64,000 bases of DNA, taken from assembly GCF_000172415.1 (NCBI RefSeq), contig NZ_ABLD01000015.1:99015-163014 (forward strand), read 5' to 3'. Both the position numbers and the translations under genes were made by a program. Origin of the DNA: Paraburkholderia graminis C4D1M (GTDB lineage: Bacteria > Pseudomonadota > Gammaproteobacteria > Burkholderiales > Burkholderiaceae). Numbering within the stretch: the first letter of the stretch is position 1; every line of letters starts with the position of its first letter. The notes under the pieces were generated by a model. That model was not told the origin of the DNA, ran no database searches, and saw only the letters and a list, made by a program, of their open reading frames with translations. Of this stretch, positions 43,028 through 50,811 are shown piece after piece.

Positions 43028-43997
43028 TACGCAACGCGCGGCGCAAATCGTCCACGCGCCCGCGAGGAAAAAACGCGGCGTCGCGATTCAGCGCGAGATC
43101 GTCGTGCTCGTCGCGATGATCGTCTTCAATCTGCTTTTCACGCCGCACTTCGTGTCGCTGCAAACCTTCAACGTCAACTTGACGCAAGTGGTGACGATCG
43201 TGATCGTCGGCATCGGCATGACGCTGGTGGTGGCCACAGGCGGCATCGATCTGTCGGTGGGCGCGTCGATGGCGATTGCCGGCGCGGTCGCGCCGATGCT
43301 CTTTATGAACATCGCGGGGCCGCCCGGCATTGCCCTCGCCTTCACGCTGCCGATCGTCGCGGCCGCGCTATGCGGCGTGTTCAACGGCCTGCTCGTCACG
43401 CGGCTTCGCGTGCAGCCGATCGTCGCGACGTTGGTGCTGTTCATCGCGGGACGCGGCATCGCGCAGGTCGTCACCGACGGCAGCCTGCAAGCCTTCTCCA
43501 ATCCGGCGTTTCAATGGATCGCGCTCGGCAAGGTCGCGGGCGTGCCCTTCCAGATTCTGTTGATGCTCGCGCTCGTCGCCGTATTTACGTGGATCGTGCG
43601 CAAGACGCTGTTCGGCAAGTATCTGCTGGTGACGGGCGGCAATGAAGACGCGGCGTATCTGTCGGGCATTCCGACCGTGCGCGTGAAGATGATCGCCTAT
43701 ACCGTCTGCGCGGCGCTCGCCGGACTCGCCGGTCTGATTTCGATTTCGGTGAATTCGTCGTCGGATGCGAACGTCATCGGTCTGGGCGTCGAGTTGGATG
43801 CGATCGCGGCGGTGGCCGTCGGCGGCACGGCGTTGACAGGCGGCAAGGCGTATATCACCGGCACGCTGATCGGCGCGCTCATCATCCAGTTGCTGCGTTA
43901 CACGCTGCTCGCGCACGGCATTCCGGATGCGGCGGCGCTGGTGCTCAAGGCGGCGATCATCATCGTCGCGGTGTACGTGCAACGCAAGCGAGGCTGA
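43017..43997 (+). CDS. Sugar ABC transporter permease (YtfT-like)
   Basis: A 326-residue polytopic permease with the GGIDLSVGASMAIAG motif (near residue 77) and VAVGGTALTGGKAYITGT near the end. The start at ATG 43017 overlaps the ATPase end by 11 bases. It is the first of two distinct permeases, as in ytfT-yjfF. A charged 25-residue cytosolic tail (APARKKRG) precedes the first membrane segment. Confidence 0.92.
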   Translation: MIDDTQRAAQIVHAPARKKRGVAIQREIVVLVAMIVFNLLFTPHFVSLQTFNVNLTQVVTIVIVGIGMTLVVATGGIDLSVGASMAIAGAVAPMLFMNIAGPPGIALAFTLPIVAAALCGVFNGLLVTRLRVQPIVATLVLFIAGRGIAQVVTDGSLQAFSNPAFQWIALGKVAGVPFQILLMLALVAVFTWIVRKTLFGKYLLVTGGNEDAAYLSGIPTVRVKMIAYTVCAALAGLAGLISISVNSSSDANVIGLGVELDAIAAVAVGGTALTGGKAYITGTLIGALIIQLLRYTLLAHGIPDAAALVLKAAIIIVAVYVQRKRG

Positions 43998-44002
43998 CGC
44001 TC

Positions 44003-44959
44003 ATGAAGAAGAATCTGCCCATTATCAGCGCGCTCGTTGCGCTGCTCGTGCTAGGCGTGACGCGCTACGAGCATTTCGCCGACGCGTACAACGTGCTTTC
44101 CTTTTGGCGCTACAACTCGATGTTCCTGCTGATCTCGATCGGCATGGCGTTCGTCATCATCACGGGCGGCATCGATCTTTCGGTAGGCGCGGTGGCGGCG
44201 CTCGCGAGTGTCGTGTCGGCGCTGGCGAGTCCGCATGGCGGCGTGGCCGCGGTGCTGGCGGGATCGTTAGCAGGGCTTGCTGTCGGCGTGCTCAACGGAC
44301 TCGTCATCACGCGCATGCGTATTCTGCCGTTCATCGTCACGCTCGCGACGAGTCTCGGCGCGCATGGTCTCGCGCTGCTGCTCGGTCACAACGACGCGGT
44401 CGGCATCGCGTCCGATTCGAGCTTTGCGGGCTTCGGCCAGGGCGATCTGTTCGGCTTGCCGATTCCGGGCATCGTGTCCGCAGTCGCCGCGATTCTCGGC
44501 TGGACCGCGCTGCGCTCGTCGCGCTTCGGGCGGCATGCGCTGGCTATCGGCGGCAGCGAGGAAGCGTCGCGGCTCATGGGGCTCAACGTGGATCGCACGC
44601 TGGTCGCCGTGTATGCGGTGAGCGGTTTGCTCGCGGGCATTGCCGGCAGCATTCTCGCCGCGCAGTTCGGCGCGGGGCAGCCCAACGAGGGCGTCGGCTG
44701 GGAGCTGTTCGCGATCTCGGCGGTCGTGCTCGGCGGCACACGGCTGACGGGCGGCGAAGGCTCGATTGCGATGACGATTGCGGGCGTCGCACTGCTCGCG
44801 CTCGTCTTCAATCTGCTCAACTTCGAGAACGGGCTCGGCTATATCAGCTTGTCGGCTTACTGGCAGTCGGTGATTCGCGGCATGTTCCTGCTGCTTGTCA
44901 TCGTGTTGCAGGCGCGCGTGCTGAACCGCAATCGCGGCGCGGTGAAACTCGCGCATTGA
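44003..44959 (+). CDS. Sugar ABC transporter permease (YjfF-like)
   Basis: A 318-residue permease with GGIDLSVGAVAALASVVSA and VLGGTRLTGGEGSIAMT motifs, ending with a short basic tail. It begins 5 bases after the preceding permease stop and completes a binding protein-ATPase-permease-permease operon identical in order to ytfQ-ytfR-ytfT-yjfF. Loss or frameshift of the ATPase would leave it without energy unless another ATPase (for example the one at 513-2087) substitutes. Confidence 0.92.
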   Translation: MKKNLPIISALVALLVLGVTRYEHFADAYNVLSFWRYNSMFLLISIGMAFVIITGGIDLSVGAVAALASVVSALASPHGGVAAVLAGSLAGLAVGVLNGLVITRMRILPFIVTLATSLGAHGLALLLGHNDAVGIASDSSFAGFGQGDLFGLPIPGIVSAVAAILGWTALRSSRFGRHALAIGGSEEASRLMGLNVDRTLVAVYAVSGLLAGIAGSILAAQFGAGQPNEGVGWELFAISAVVLGGTRLTGGEGSIAMTIAGVALLALVFNLLNFENGLGYISLSAYWQSVIRGMFLLLVIVLQARVLNRNRGAVKLAH

Positions 44960-44989
44960 GTCGCAGCGCCGCGCAACCGCAGCCGCCCG

Positions 44990-45952
44990 TTAACCTTGCA
45001 TCGTGAAGACAGTGCGCAAGCGGCTGCCGCTTTCGTTCCAGTGCGTTGCAAGTTCGGCCAGAGGAACGGCCTGCGTGGCGATCTCGAAGCGGGATGGAAT
45101 CGCGGCATGCAACACCTCGCGCGTCGCGTTGAACAGCCGCTCGAGAGGAATGCTGCCAATTCCGCTGCCCATCAACATAATCGCCGATGCACGCAGCGCC
45201 GCGCCCGGCAGCGAGATGGTTGCGCCGCCAACCGAGCCGATCTGCACGAAGCGCATCGGATAACCACCCGGAAGCGACCGCGCCGCGCCGGTCAGCAGCG
45301 TGAGCGCGCTGGCGCCCCAGAGGTAATCGAGCACCACGTCCACACCTTCATGAAAGTGAGGCTCGAGCGCGCGCTGCAATGCCGACTCTTCCTGATCGAG
45401 CGAAAGCACGTAATCCGCGCCTACGGATGCAAGCGTGCTGAGCGTCCGCGGATGCCGCCCTGTTGCGATCACCTTCGCGGCCCCGAGATGTTTGGCGATC
45501 TGCACAGCCAGCCGTCCCGACGCGCCCGTCGCGCCGTTGATCAACACGGTCTCGCCGCGAGCGAAGTGCGCGCGTTCGGTGAGCGCTGCCCACGACGACA
45601 TGCCGGGAATCGCCATCGCCGCGGCGATGACGGGATCGAGCGTCTCGGGGATCTCGATGCACTGGCTTTGCGCGACGACGGTTCGCTCGGCGAGGCCGCC
45701 CGACGGCTCCTTCGGCGCGAAGAAATACACGCGCTTGCCGTCCTCGCGGCGGCGGCCCACGCCGTCGATGCCCGCGACGAACGGCAGACGCGCCGATGAC
45801 GAATAGTGCGTGCCGGACGCCCTGCCGCGCGTGATGTGACTGAGCGCCGAAGCCTCCACGTCGATTATCGCGTGACCGTCCGCGGGCGCGGGTTCGTCGA
45901 CGTCGGAATACACCGGCATCTGCCCGGCTTGCATGACGACCGCTGCTTTCAT
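44990..45952 (-). CDS. Zinc-type quinone oxidoreductase-like medium-chain dehydrogenase
   Basis: A 320-residue NADPH-dependent MDR protein of the QOR class: it lacks the zinc-binding cysteines and has the Rossmann motif VLINGATGASGRLAVQIAKHLG (about 139-160). The N-terminal GroES-like domain contains FVAGIDGVGRR. It may reduce quinones or other enones. The gene follows a small conserved protein gene with a 4-base overlap and is transcribed away from an AraC gene. Substrate unknown. Confidence 0.82.
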   Translation of the reverse strand: MKAAVVMQAGQMPVYSDVDEPAPADGHAIIDVEASALSHITRGRASGTHYSSSARLPFVAGIDGVGRRREDGKRVYFFAPKEPSGGLAERTVVAQSQCIEIPETLDPVIAAAMAIPGMSSWAALTERAHFARGETVLINGATGASGRLAVQIAKHLGAAKVIATGRHPRTLSTLASVGADYVLSLDQEESALQRALEPHFHEGVDVVLDYLWGASALTLLTGAARSLPGGYPMRFVQIGSVGGATISLPGAALRASAIMLMGSGIGSIPLERLFNATREVLHAAIPSRFEIATQAVPLAELATHWNESGSRLRTVFTMQG

Positions 45953-46233
45953 GACCGCGCCTCGGTAGCCGAATGAGTCGGTGCCCCGCTATCGATCCAC
46001 TCGCGCAACTGTGGATCGCGAATCATCACGAAGTCGAACAGGCCGGACGCGCGCAACGCCGGCAGCGCCTCGCGAATATCGGCGGCGGCCTGGCCGCGTG
46101 CGGTCTCGCTTGCGCTGGGATCGGTCCACACACGCGCGTTCGCAAAAAAAGCCGCGATCGTGCCCTTGCGAATCGTCACGCCGCCGACATCGACGGAATC
46201 GGCATGGTCGGGAAGAATCTGTTCGGCTCGCAT
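45949..46233 (-). CDS. Small conserved protein of unknown function
   Basis: A 94-residue soluble protein with no recognised motif (VGGVTIRKGTIAAFFANARVW, then an Ala/Arg-rich helix and the ending RDPQLREWIDSG). GAGGAG precedes its ATG and its stop overlaps the start of the quinone oxidoreductase (ATGA), so the two are translationally coupled and probably act together. It is divergent from the AraC gene by 95 bases. I do not recognise a family. Confidence 0.7.
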   Translation of the reverse strand: MRAEQILPDHADSVDVGGVTIRKGTIAAFFANARVWTDPSASETARGQAAADIREALPALRASGLFDFVMIRDPQLREWIDSGAPTHSATEARS

Positions 46234-46328
46234 CGTGATGAACTCCTCGAAGTGGTAGTGAGTTCAGTCTAGAGATGCAGTGCCGGGTCGTCTCAGGTAT
46301 AAATGCCATTCGATACGGATTTCGAGCC

Positions 46329-47156
46329 ATGACTATTCCGCTGATTCGTCCAGAACTGCTCACAGCGCCTGACGTGCCCTTTCTGATGGCGGGAGAACTC
46401 ACGCAACGGGCGTCCCGCGAAGTGGCCTCGCACGCGCATGCACGCGGGCAGTTGATGGGCGCGTTGAGCGGCCTGGCGTCGGTCGGCGTGGGCCGGCAGC
46501 AATGGGTCGCGCCCGCCATTTACGCCATATGGGTGCCGCCGTATTGCGAGCATTCGATGCGCTCGCATGGTCCGTTTTCCGGCTGGAGCGTGTTCATTGC
46601 AGAGGAGCGGTGTGCCGGGTTGCCCGCGCAACCGCGGGCGATCCGCACGACGCCTTTGCTGCGCGCGGCCGTGCGCCGCGCGGCGAGCTGGACCGGCGCA
46701 TTGCTCGATGCGCGGCAGGCGCGGATTGCCGAAGTCATCATGGATGAACTGGCGGCGTCGAAGGCCGAGTCGCTGAATTTGCCGAGCCCGGAAGACCCGC
46801 GGCTCATGCGCATCACCGACGCGCTGGCCGCCGATCTGTCCGACTCGCGACGTCTCGAGGAATGGGCCGAGTGGGCGGGACTGTCGCCGCGCACGCTGAG
46901 CCGGCGCTTCGTCGCCGAGACGGGACTCAGCTTTGCGCAGTGGCGCGCGCAGGCGCGCCTGCTTCGCGCGCTGGAACTCGTCGCCGAGGGCGTCAGCGTG
47001 ACGACGATCGCGCTCGAACTCGGCTATGAAAACGTGAGCGCGTTTATCGACATGTTCAGGCGCGCGACCGGGACCACGCCGGGGCGTTATGCGGCGGCGG
47101 CGACGTCAAATCAAGAACCGGGCTGCGCCGCGTCTCGCGCGAGGGAAAACCCCTAA
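46329..47156 (+). CDS. AraC family transcriptional regulator (AraC_binding/cupin N-terminal domain)
   Basis: A 275-residue regulator started at ATG 46329. The N-terminal half (about 1-130) is a cupin-like sensor with HAHARGQLMGALSG; the C-terminal two helix-turn-helix units are in LEEWAEWAGLSPRTLSRRFVAETGLSFAQWRAQARLLRALELVAEG and VTTIALELGYENVSAFIDMFRRATGTTPGRY. It is divergent from the small protein/quinone oxidoreductase operon and is its likely regulator. Confidence 0.88.
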   Translation: MTIPLIRPELLTAPDVPFLMAGELTQRASREVASHAHARGQLMGALSGLASVGVGRQQWVAPAIYAIWVPPYCEHSMRSHGPFSGWSVFIAEERCAGLPAQPRAIRTTPLLRAAVRRAASWTGALLDARQARIAEVIMDELAASKAESLNLPSPEDPRLMRITDALAADLSDSRRLEEWAEWAGLSPRTLSRRFVAETGLSFAQWRAQARLLRALELVAEGVSVTTIALELGYENVSAFIDMFRRATGTTPGRYAAAATSNQEPGCAASRARENP

Positions 47157-47385
47157 ACCGCGCCACGTCCCCGCCCCACGCTGCTTTCACCGCTTCTTGC
47201 CGCGAATCGTTAGCCTCGCGATAACAAATGCTTGCCGAAGGTGATTGAAACCGGGTCTCTGTGTCCCATAGACTCGGCCATGCCCTAAAGAGCCGCGTTG
47301 TGCACGCAATGCTGGCTCGTAAGCGGTCAACCCCACCCGTTAGCAGCCCTTGCACAAAACGCGGGTAAGACACTAAAGCAAGAGA

Positions 47386-47401
47386 GTCGACCGCGGTCGA
47401 C
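47386..47401. promoter_or_regulatory. 16-bp perfect palindrome next to the madL ribosome binding site
   Basis: GTCGACCGCGGTCGAC is a perfect palindrome whose last base abuts AGGAG (47402-47406), the ribosome binding site of madL (start 47414). It could be a protein operator or, as RNA, a stem-loop beside the ribosome binding site. Such a long perfect palindrome is not expected by chance in 250 bases. Confidence 0.65.
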
Positions 47402-47413
47402 AGGAGACAACAG

Positions 47414-47809
47414 ATGATCATCTACGGAACGGCGCTACTCGCTTTCTGCCACCTTGCGGGACTCTTTCTCGGCGATCTGCTCGGGGTCGCGATCGGCGTC
47501 AAGACCAACGTCGGCGGTGTCGGCATCGCGATGCTGCTGCTGATTTTCCTGCGGCTCTATCTGCACGGCAAAGGACTGCTGCCGAAAGAAACCGAGGCCG
47601 GCGTCGGCTTCTGGGGCGCGATGTACATCCCCGTCGTCGTCGCGATGGCGGCGAATCAGAACGTGGTTGCCGCGCTCAAGGGCGGACCGGTCGCGCTGCT
47701 TTCCGCGTTGGGCGCGGTGGCTGTGTGCGCCGTGTGCATCGCGGTGCTCTCGCGCACCGGACGCGACAGCACCTCGTTCATCAGCAGCCCGCAACCCGAA
47801 GAGATCTGA
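47414..47809 (+). CDS. madL: Malonate transporter subunit MadL
   Basis: A 131-residue protein with four hydrophobic stretches and the pattern GVAIGVKTNVGGVGIAMLLLI of MadL proteins. MadL and MadM together form a sodium- or proton-coupled malonate carrier. The strong AGGAG ribosome binding site at 47402-47406 follows a 16-bp palindrome. madM begins 14 bases after the stop. Confidence 0.93.
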   Translation: MIIYGTALLAFCHLAGLFLGDLLGVAIGVKTNVGGVGIAMLLLIFLRLYLHGKGLLPKETEAGVGFWGAMYIPVVVAMAANQNVVAALKGGPVALLSALGAVAVCAVCIAVLSRTGRDSTSFISSPQPEEI

Positions 47810-47823
47810 CGCAGGAGCCAGCC

Positions 47824-48591
47824 ATGATCCATATGATCGACAAAGTACTGATACAAAACGGCCTCGTCACTGCGTTCGCGCTCGTGGGACTCATCATGTG
47901 GGTGTCGTCGATGATTTCGCGCAAGCTCACGTTCGGGCGCGTGCACGGCTCGGCGATCGCCATCGTGATCGGGCTCGTGCTCGCGTATTTCGGCGGCGCG
48001 TTCACCGCGGGTCAGAAAGGTCTCGCCGATTTGCCGCTGTTCGCGGGCGTCGGCTTGATGGGCGGCGCGATGCTGCGTGACTTCGCGATCGTCGCGACCG
48101 CCTTCGAAGTGCAGGCCACCGAAGCGCGCAAGGCCGGGCTCATCGGCGTGCTGTCGCTGCTGCTCGGCACGGTGCTGCCGTTTATCGTGGGCGCAAGCGT
48201 CGCGCATGCGTTCGGCTATACCGATGCGGTCAGCATGACGACCATCGGCGCCGGCGCGGTCACATACATCGTCGGACCGGTGACGGGCGCGGCGATCGGC
48301 GCGAGCTCCGACGTGATCGCGCTCAGCATTGCAACGGGTCTCATCAAGGCGATCATCGTGATGATCGGCACACCGCTCGCGGCCAACTTCATGGGTCTCA
48401 AGACGCCGCGCTCGGCGATGATTTTCGGCGGCCTCGCGGGCACGGTCAGCGGCGTGAGCGCGGGACTCGCGGCGACCGACCGGCGGCTCGTGCCTTACGG
48501 TGCGCTGATCGCCACGTTTCATACAGGCGTGGGCTGCCTGCTTGGACCGTCGCTGCTGTTCTTCGCGACGCGCGCGCTGGTCGGCGGCTGA
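47824..48591 (+). CDS. madM: Malonate transporter subunit MadM
   Basis: A 255-residue polytopic membrane protein. The start at ATG 47824 follows CAGGAG; the frame is open 33 codons upstream through madL. Signature features are FGGAFTAGQKGLADLPLFAGVGLMGGAMLRDFAIVATAFEVQ and GAGAVTYIVGPVTGAAIGASSDVIALS. It forms the channel part of the malonate transporter with MadL. No malonate decarboxylase genes (mdc/mad) lie on either side here. Confidence 0.93.
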   Translation: MIHMIDKVLIQNGLVTAFALVGLIMWVSSMISRKLTFGRVHGSAIAIVIGLVLAYFGGAFTAGQKGLADLPLFAGVGLMGGAMLRDFAIVATAFEVQATEARKAGLIGVLSLLLGTVLPFIVGASVAHAFGYTDAVSMTTIGAGAVTYIVGPVTGAAIGASSDVIALSIATGLIKAIIVMIGTPLAANFMGLKTPRSAMIFGGLAGTVSGVSAGLAATDRRLVPYGALIATFHTGVGCLLGPSLLFFATRALVGG

Positions 48592-48627
48592 GCGGCGACG
48601 CAAATGCGCAGCCCTGGTTTATGTGTC

Positions 48628-48649
48628 AGCCTTCGTTTAGCCTTCGTTT
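48628..48649. repeat. Two tandem 11-bp copies at the LysR stop codon
   Basis: AGCCTTCGTTT occurs twice without spacing (48628-48638 and 48639-48649) and contains the stop codon of the LysR gene on the minus strand. Probably a replication-slippage duplication that lies at the edge of the gene. Confidence 0.65.
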
Positions 48650-49551
48650 CGCGTACGAAGACGGCACACGGCCATCAGCGCGAGCAGATTCGGGTCGCGC
48701 TCGCGCGCCCGCAAAAAACTCACGCCGATGGTCTGACGCATCCGGTATGGCGGTTTGAGCGCGATGAGCTGCACCTTGTCGCCGAACACGTCGCGCACGC
48801 GGCCCGGCAACAGCGTATAGCCGACGCCGCCGCTCACGAGGTTCATCAGCGAGAAAATGTCGCCGACTCGCATGGTCACGTTGGGCGTGAACTCCGCGAC
48901 GCGAAACGCTTCCTGAAAGCCGTGATAGGTCGCGAAGCCCTCGCCGAGCGAGACGAAAGTTTCGTCACGGCAGTCGCGCAGATCGACCGCTTCGAGATTG
49001 GCATACGGCGAGTTGGCGGGCGCGGCAAAGAAAATGTCGTCTTCGAAAAGCGGAATGGATTCGATCTCGGGCTCGGCGTCGGGCAAGGCCATCAGCGCGG
49101 CGTCGATGGCGCCCTGCTTGAGCTTCTCGATCAGTTCGGCATTCGGGCCGAGCACGAGTTCGACTTGAAGCGCGGGCCGCCGCACCTTGATGTCGACGAC
49201 GATGCCCGGCACCGTCCTGATGGTCAGCGAATAGAGCGAGCCGATCTTCAACCGGTCCGATGAATAGCCCGCCGCTTCGCGCGTCGCACGAATGCCGTCG
49301 GACATCAGCGTGATGACTTCCTGCGCGACATCGGCGAGCATTTGCGCCGCGTCGGTCGATCTGAGATTGCGGCCTTCGTGGCGAAACAGCGCGCAGCGCA
49401 CGCCCTGTTCGAGCGAATGCAACGCGCGATGCACGCTGACCGTGCTCACGTTCAGCGCTTCGGCGGCCTTCGCGAGACTGCCGGTCTGCATGAAGGCGAG
49501 CAGCACTTCCAGTTTACGAAAGGTGATTTCGTCGTCGATTCGGTCGCGCAT
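48637..49551 (-). CDS. LysR family regulator, probably of malonate uptake
   Basis: A 304-residue LysR protein with the helix-turn-helix GSLAKAAEALNVSTVSVHRALHSLEQGV and an effector domain beginning near LKIGSLYSLTIRTVPGI. The distinctive VHRALHSLEQ recognition segment occurs in the MdcR group that controls malonate genes. It converges on madM with only 45 bases between the stops, so it is probably the regulator of madLM; its own promoter is separate. The ligand is presumably malonate. Confidence 0.85.
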   Translation of the reverse strand: MRDRIDDEITFRKLEVLLAFMQTGSLAKAAEALNVSTVSVHRALHSLEQGVRCALFRHEGRNLRSTDAAQMLADVAQEVITLMSDGIRATREAAGYSSDRLKIGSLYSLTIRTVPGIVVDIKVRRPALQVELVLGPNAELIEKLKQGAIDAALMALPDAEPEIESIPLFEDDIFFAAPANSPYANLEAVDLRDCRDETFVSLGEGFATYHGFQEAFRVAEFTPNVTMRVGDIFSLMNLVSGGVGYTLLPGRVRDVFGDKVQLIALKPPYRMRQTIGVSFLRARERDPNLLALMAVCRLRTRNEG

Positions 49552-49683
49552 GTCGAGCTATGGAACGGTCGGAACCGTCCATTATCGGCTCGTGCGCGCC
49601 TGCTGCAAATAGCGTTAATCCCTCACGCGCCGGCGAGCTTGCGGCGCGTGCGTGCATACGTCATGTCGGAGCCGGCCGCGCTG

Positions 49684-49851
49684 TCAGTGGCGATGCTGAT
49701 GATGCCGCAACCAGTTCCACACGGGCGCGTGGTCGAGTTGGCGCAGCAATTGTGCGCGGCGATGCTCCCGCCGATAGTGGCCGACCGCGAAGATGATGCC
49801 TATCGCGAGCACCGCGCAGCCCATTACGATGCTTACCAGTTGTTCGTCCAT
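49684..49851 (-). CDS. Small single-span membrane protein
   Basis: A 55-residue protein when started at ATG 49851. One hydrophobic helix (LVSIVMGCAVLAIGIIFAVG, residues 5-24) is followed by a basic tail (HYRREHRRAQLLRQL), giving an N-out/C-in topology. A GAAAG sequence precedes the start. No partner or function is known; the next gene upstream is another small ORF. Confidence 0.55.
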   Translation of the reverse strand: MDEQLVSIVMGCAVLAIGIIFAVGHYRREHRRAQLLRQLDHAPVWNWLRHHQHRH

Positions 49852-49899
49852 GACTACTTTCTCGTCAATATTTCGATGCAACGATGAGAGGTTCGCCGC

Positions 49900-50097
49900 C
49901 TAGCGTTTGCGCGCCACCGCGTTGAGCATGGAATGACCTGCACAAGTGACATGCAGGCGCTGGTGTCCGGAAGCGAGGTCTTCGAGTGCGACGAGTTGCC
50001 GTTCAAGCAGCGTGTCGAGTTCTTCGCGACACATATCGATCTGATCCGGAGCAGCCTTGACCAACATGAGGGTGGCAAACTCCTTGGGGCTTAGCAT
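49900..50097 (-). CDS. Small conserved hypothetical protein
   Basis: A 65-residue soluble protein started at ATG 50097 with GGAGAGAG before it. The sequence MLSPKEFATLMLVKAAPDQIDMCREELDTLLERQLVALEDLASGHQRL is helical and ends LHVTCAGHSMLNAVARKR, reminiscent of a winged-helix wing (inference). Similar short proteins are frequent in Burkholderiaceae. It is transcribed toward the small membrane protein gene. Confidence 0.65.
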   Translation of the reverse strand: MLSPKEFATLMLVKAAPDQIDMCREELDTLLERQLVALEDLASGHQRLHVTCAGHSMLNAVARKR

Positions 50098-50563
50098 AGT
50101 TGTCTCTCTCCAATGTTCTATTAATGCAGACGGAAGAATCAATTACCGGCCGGTCTATCTGAAAAGATAAAATGGCGGGAAGTCTTTCCGCTTTATATTG
50201 TTTGCGGCAGCGATGCGCCGGGGAAATAATTGTAAACTGAAATGATGCAATTCCGCCGCATGAATAAATGGATCGGCGTGTGGGGGCCGATAGCGATGGT
50301 TTAAACATATGATATGCAATCGGCGACCAGGCGGGCACGCGGTGGATCGGGATAGGGCGACCGGGTAATTGAACGTTTGAAGCTGAAAACGGCTATTTAT
50401 TTTTAATTCGCCCGCTTTCATTAAAACTTCTTAAAACGCGTTATTTAGCTATCGTGCATTTCGCGAATCGCGAATTACATCGCCGCATTCGAATAACGCG
50501 AATTTTTTTACGCCGCTATGGCGAGTTAATAGCCGCGCATGACGCGCGCGCGACCACTATCCG
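50098..50563. other. AT-rich gap of about 470 bases with palindrome and hairpin
   Basis: No convincing gene was seen. The stretch is clearly AT-richer than its surroundings, with several A/T runs. It contains TTCGCGA-A-TCGCGAA (50460-50474), a perfect odd-centred palindrome, and a small stem ATTCG...CGAAT (50487-50503) followed by seven T on the + strand, like a terminator. Promoters for the flanking small gene and possibly a small RNA could lie here, but nothing more can be claimed. Confidence 0.5.
50487..50509 (+). terminator. Possible small terminator in the AT-rich gap
   Basis: ATTCG (50487-50491) and CGAAT (50499-50503) with a 7-base loop are followed by T7. The stem is only 5 bp, but no gene ends just before it, so it could terminate an unannotated small RNA. 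Confidence 0.35.
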
Positions 50564-50767
50564 TTATCGCGGCGCGATCCTCGGCCGACGCGAACGTGCG
50601 GCACGCCACGGGCCGCGCAAGCGCGCCGGACGAGGATTGGCCGCGTGCCGTTGTTGCAGGCCGCCCTCGTTTTGCACCGAAGACATCCCGATGCCGGCGT
50701 CATGCTCGTCGTTGAATCCGCGGGCCGAGTCGATCGCGCGCAGCATCGTTTGCAGTTTTTTCAGCAT
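50564..50767 (-). CDS. Possible small protein of 67 residues
   Basis: From ATG 50767 the frame has third codon positions nearly all G or C and begins MLKKLQTMLRAIDSARGFNDEHDAG, which reads like a helical start. The C-terminal third is arginine/proline-rich and unconvincing. AGGAA lies 13 bases before the start, too far to be ideal. No family is recognised. It could be real or a chance GC-rich frame. Confidence 0.45.
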   Translation of the reverse strand: MLKKLQTMLRAIDSARGFNDEHDAGIGMSSVQNEGGLQQRHAANPRPARLRGPWRAARSRRPRIAPR

Positions 50768-50811
50768 CGCAGAAGAGGTTCCTCGTTAGGCCCACTCAAG
50801 CACTCAAGCAC

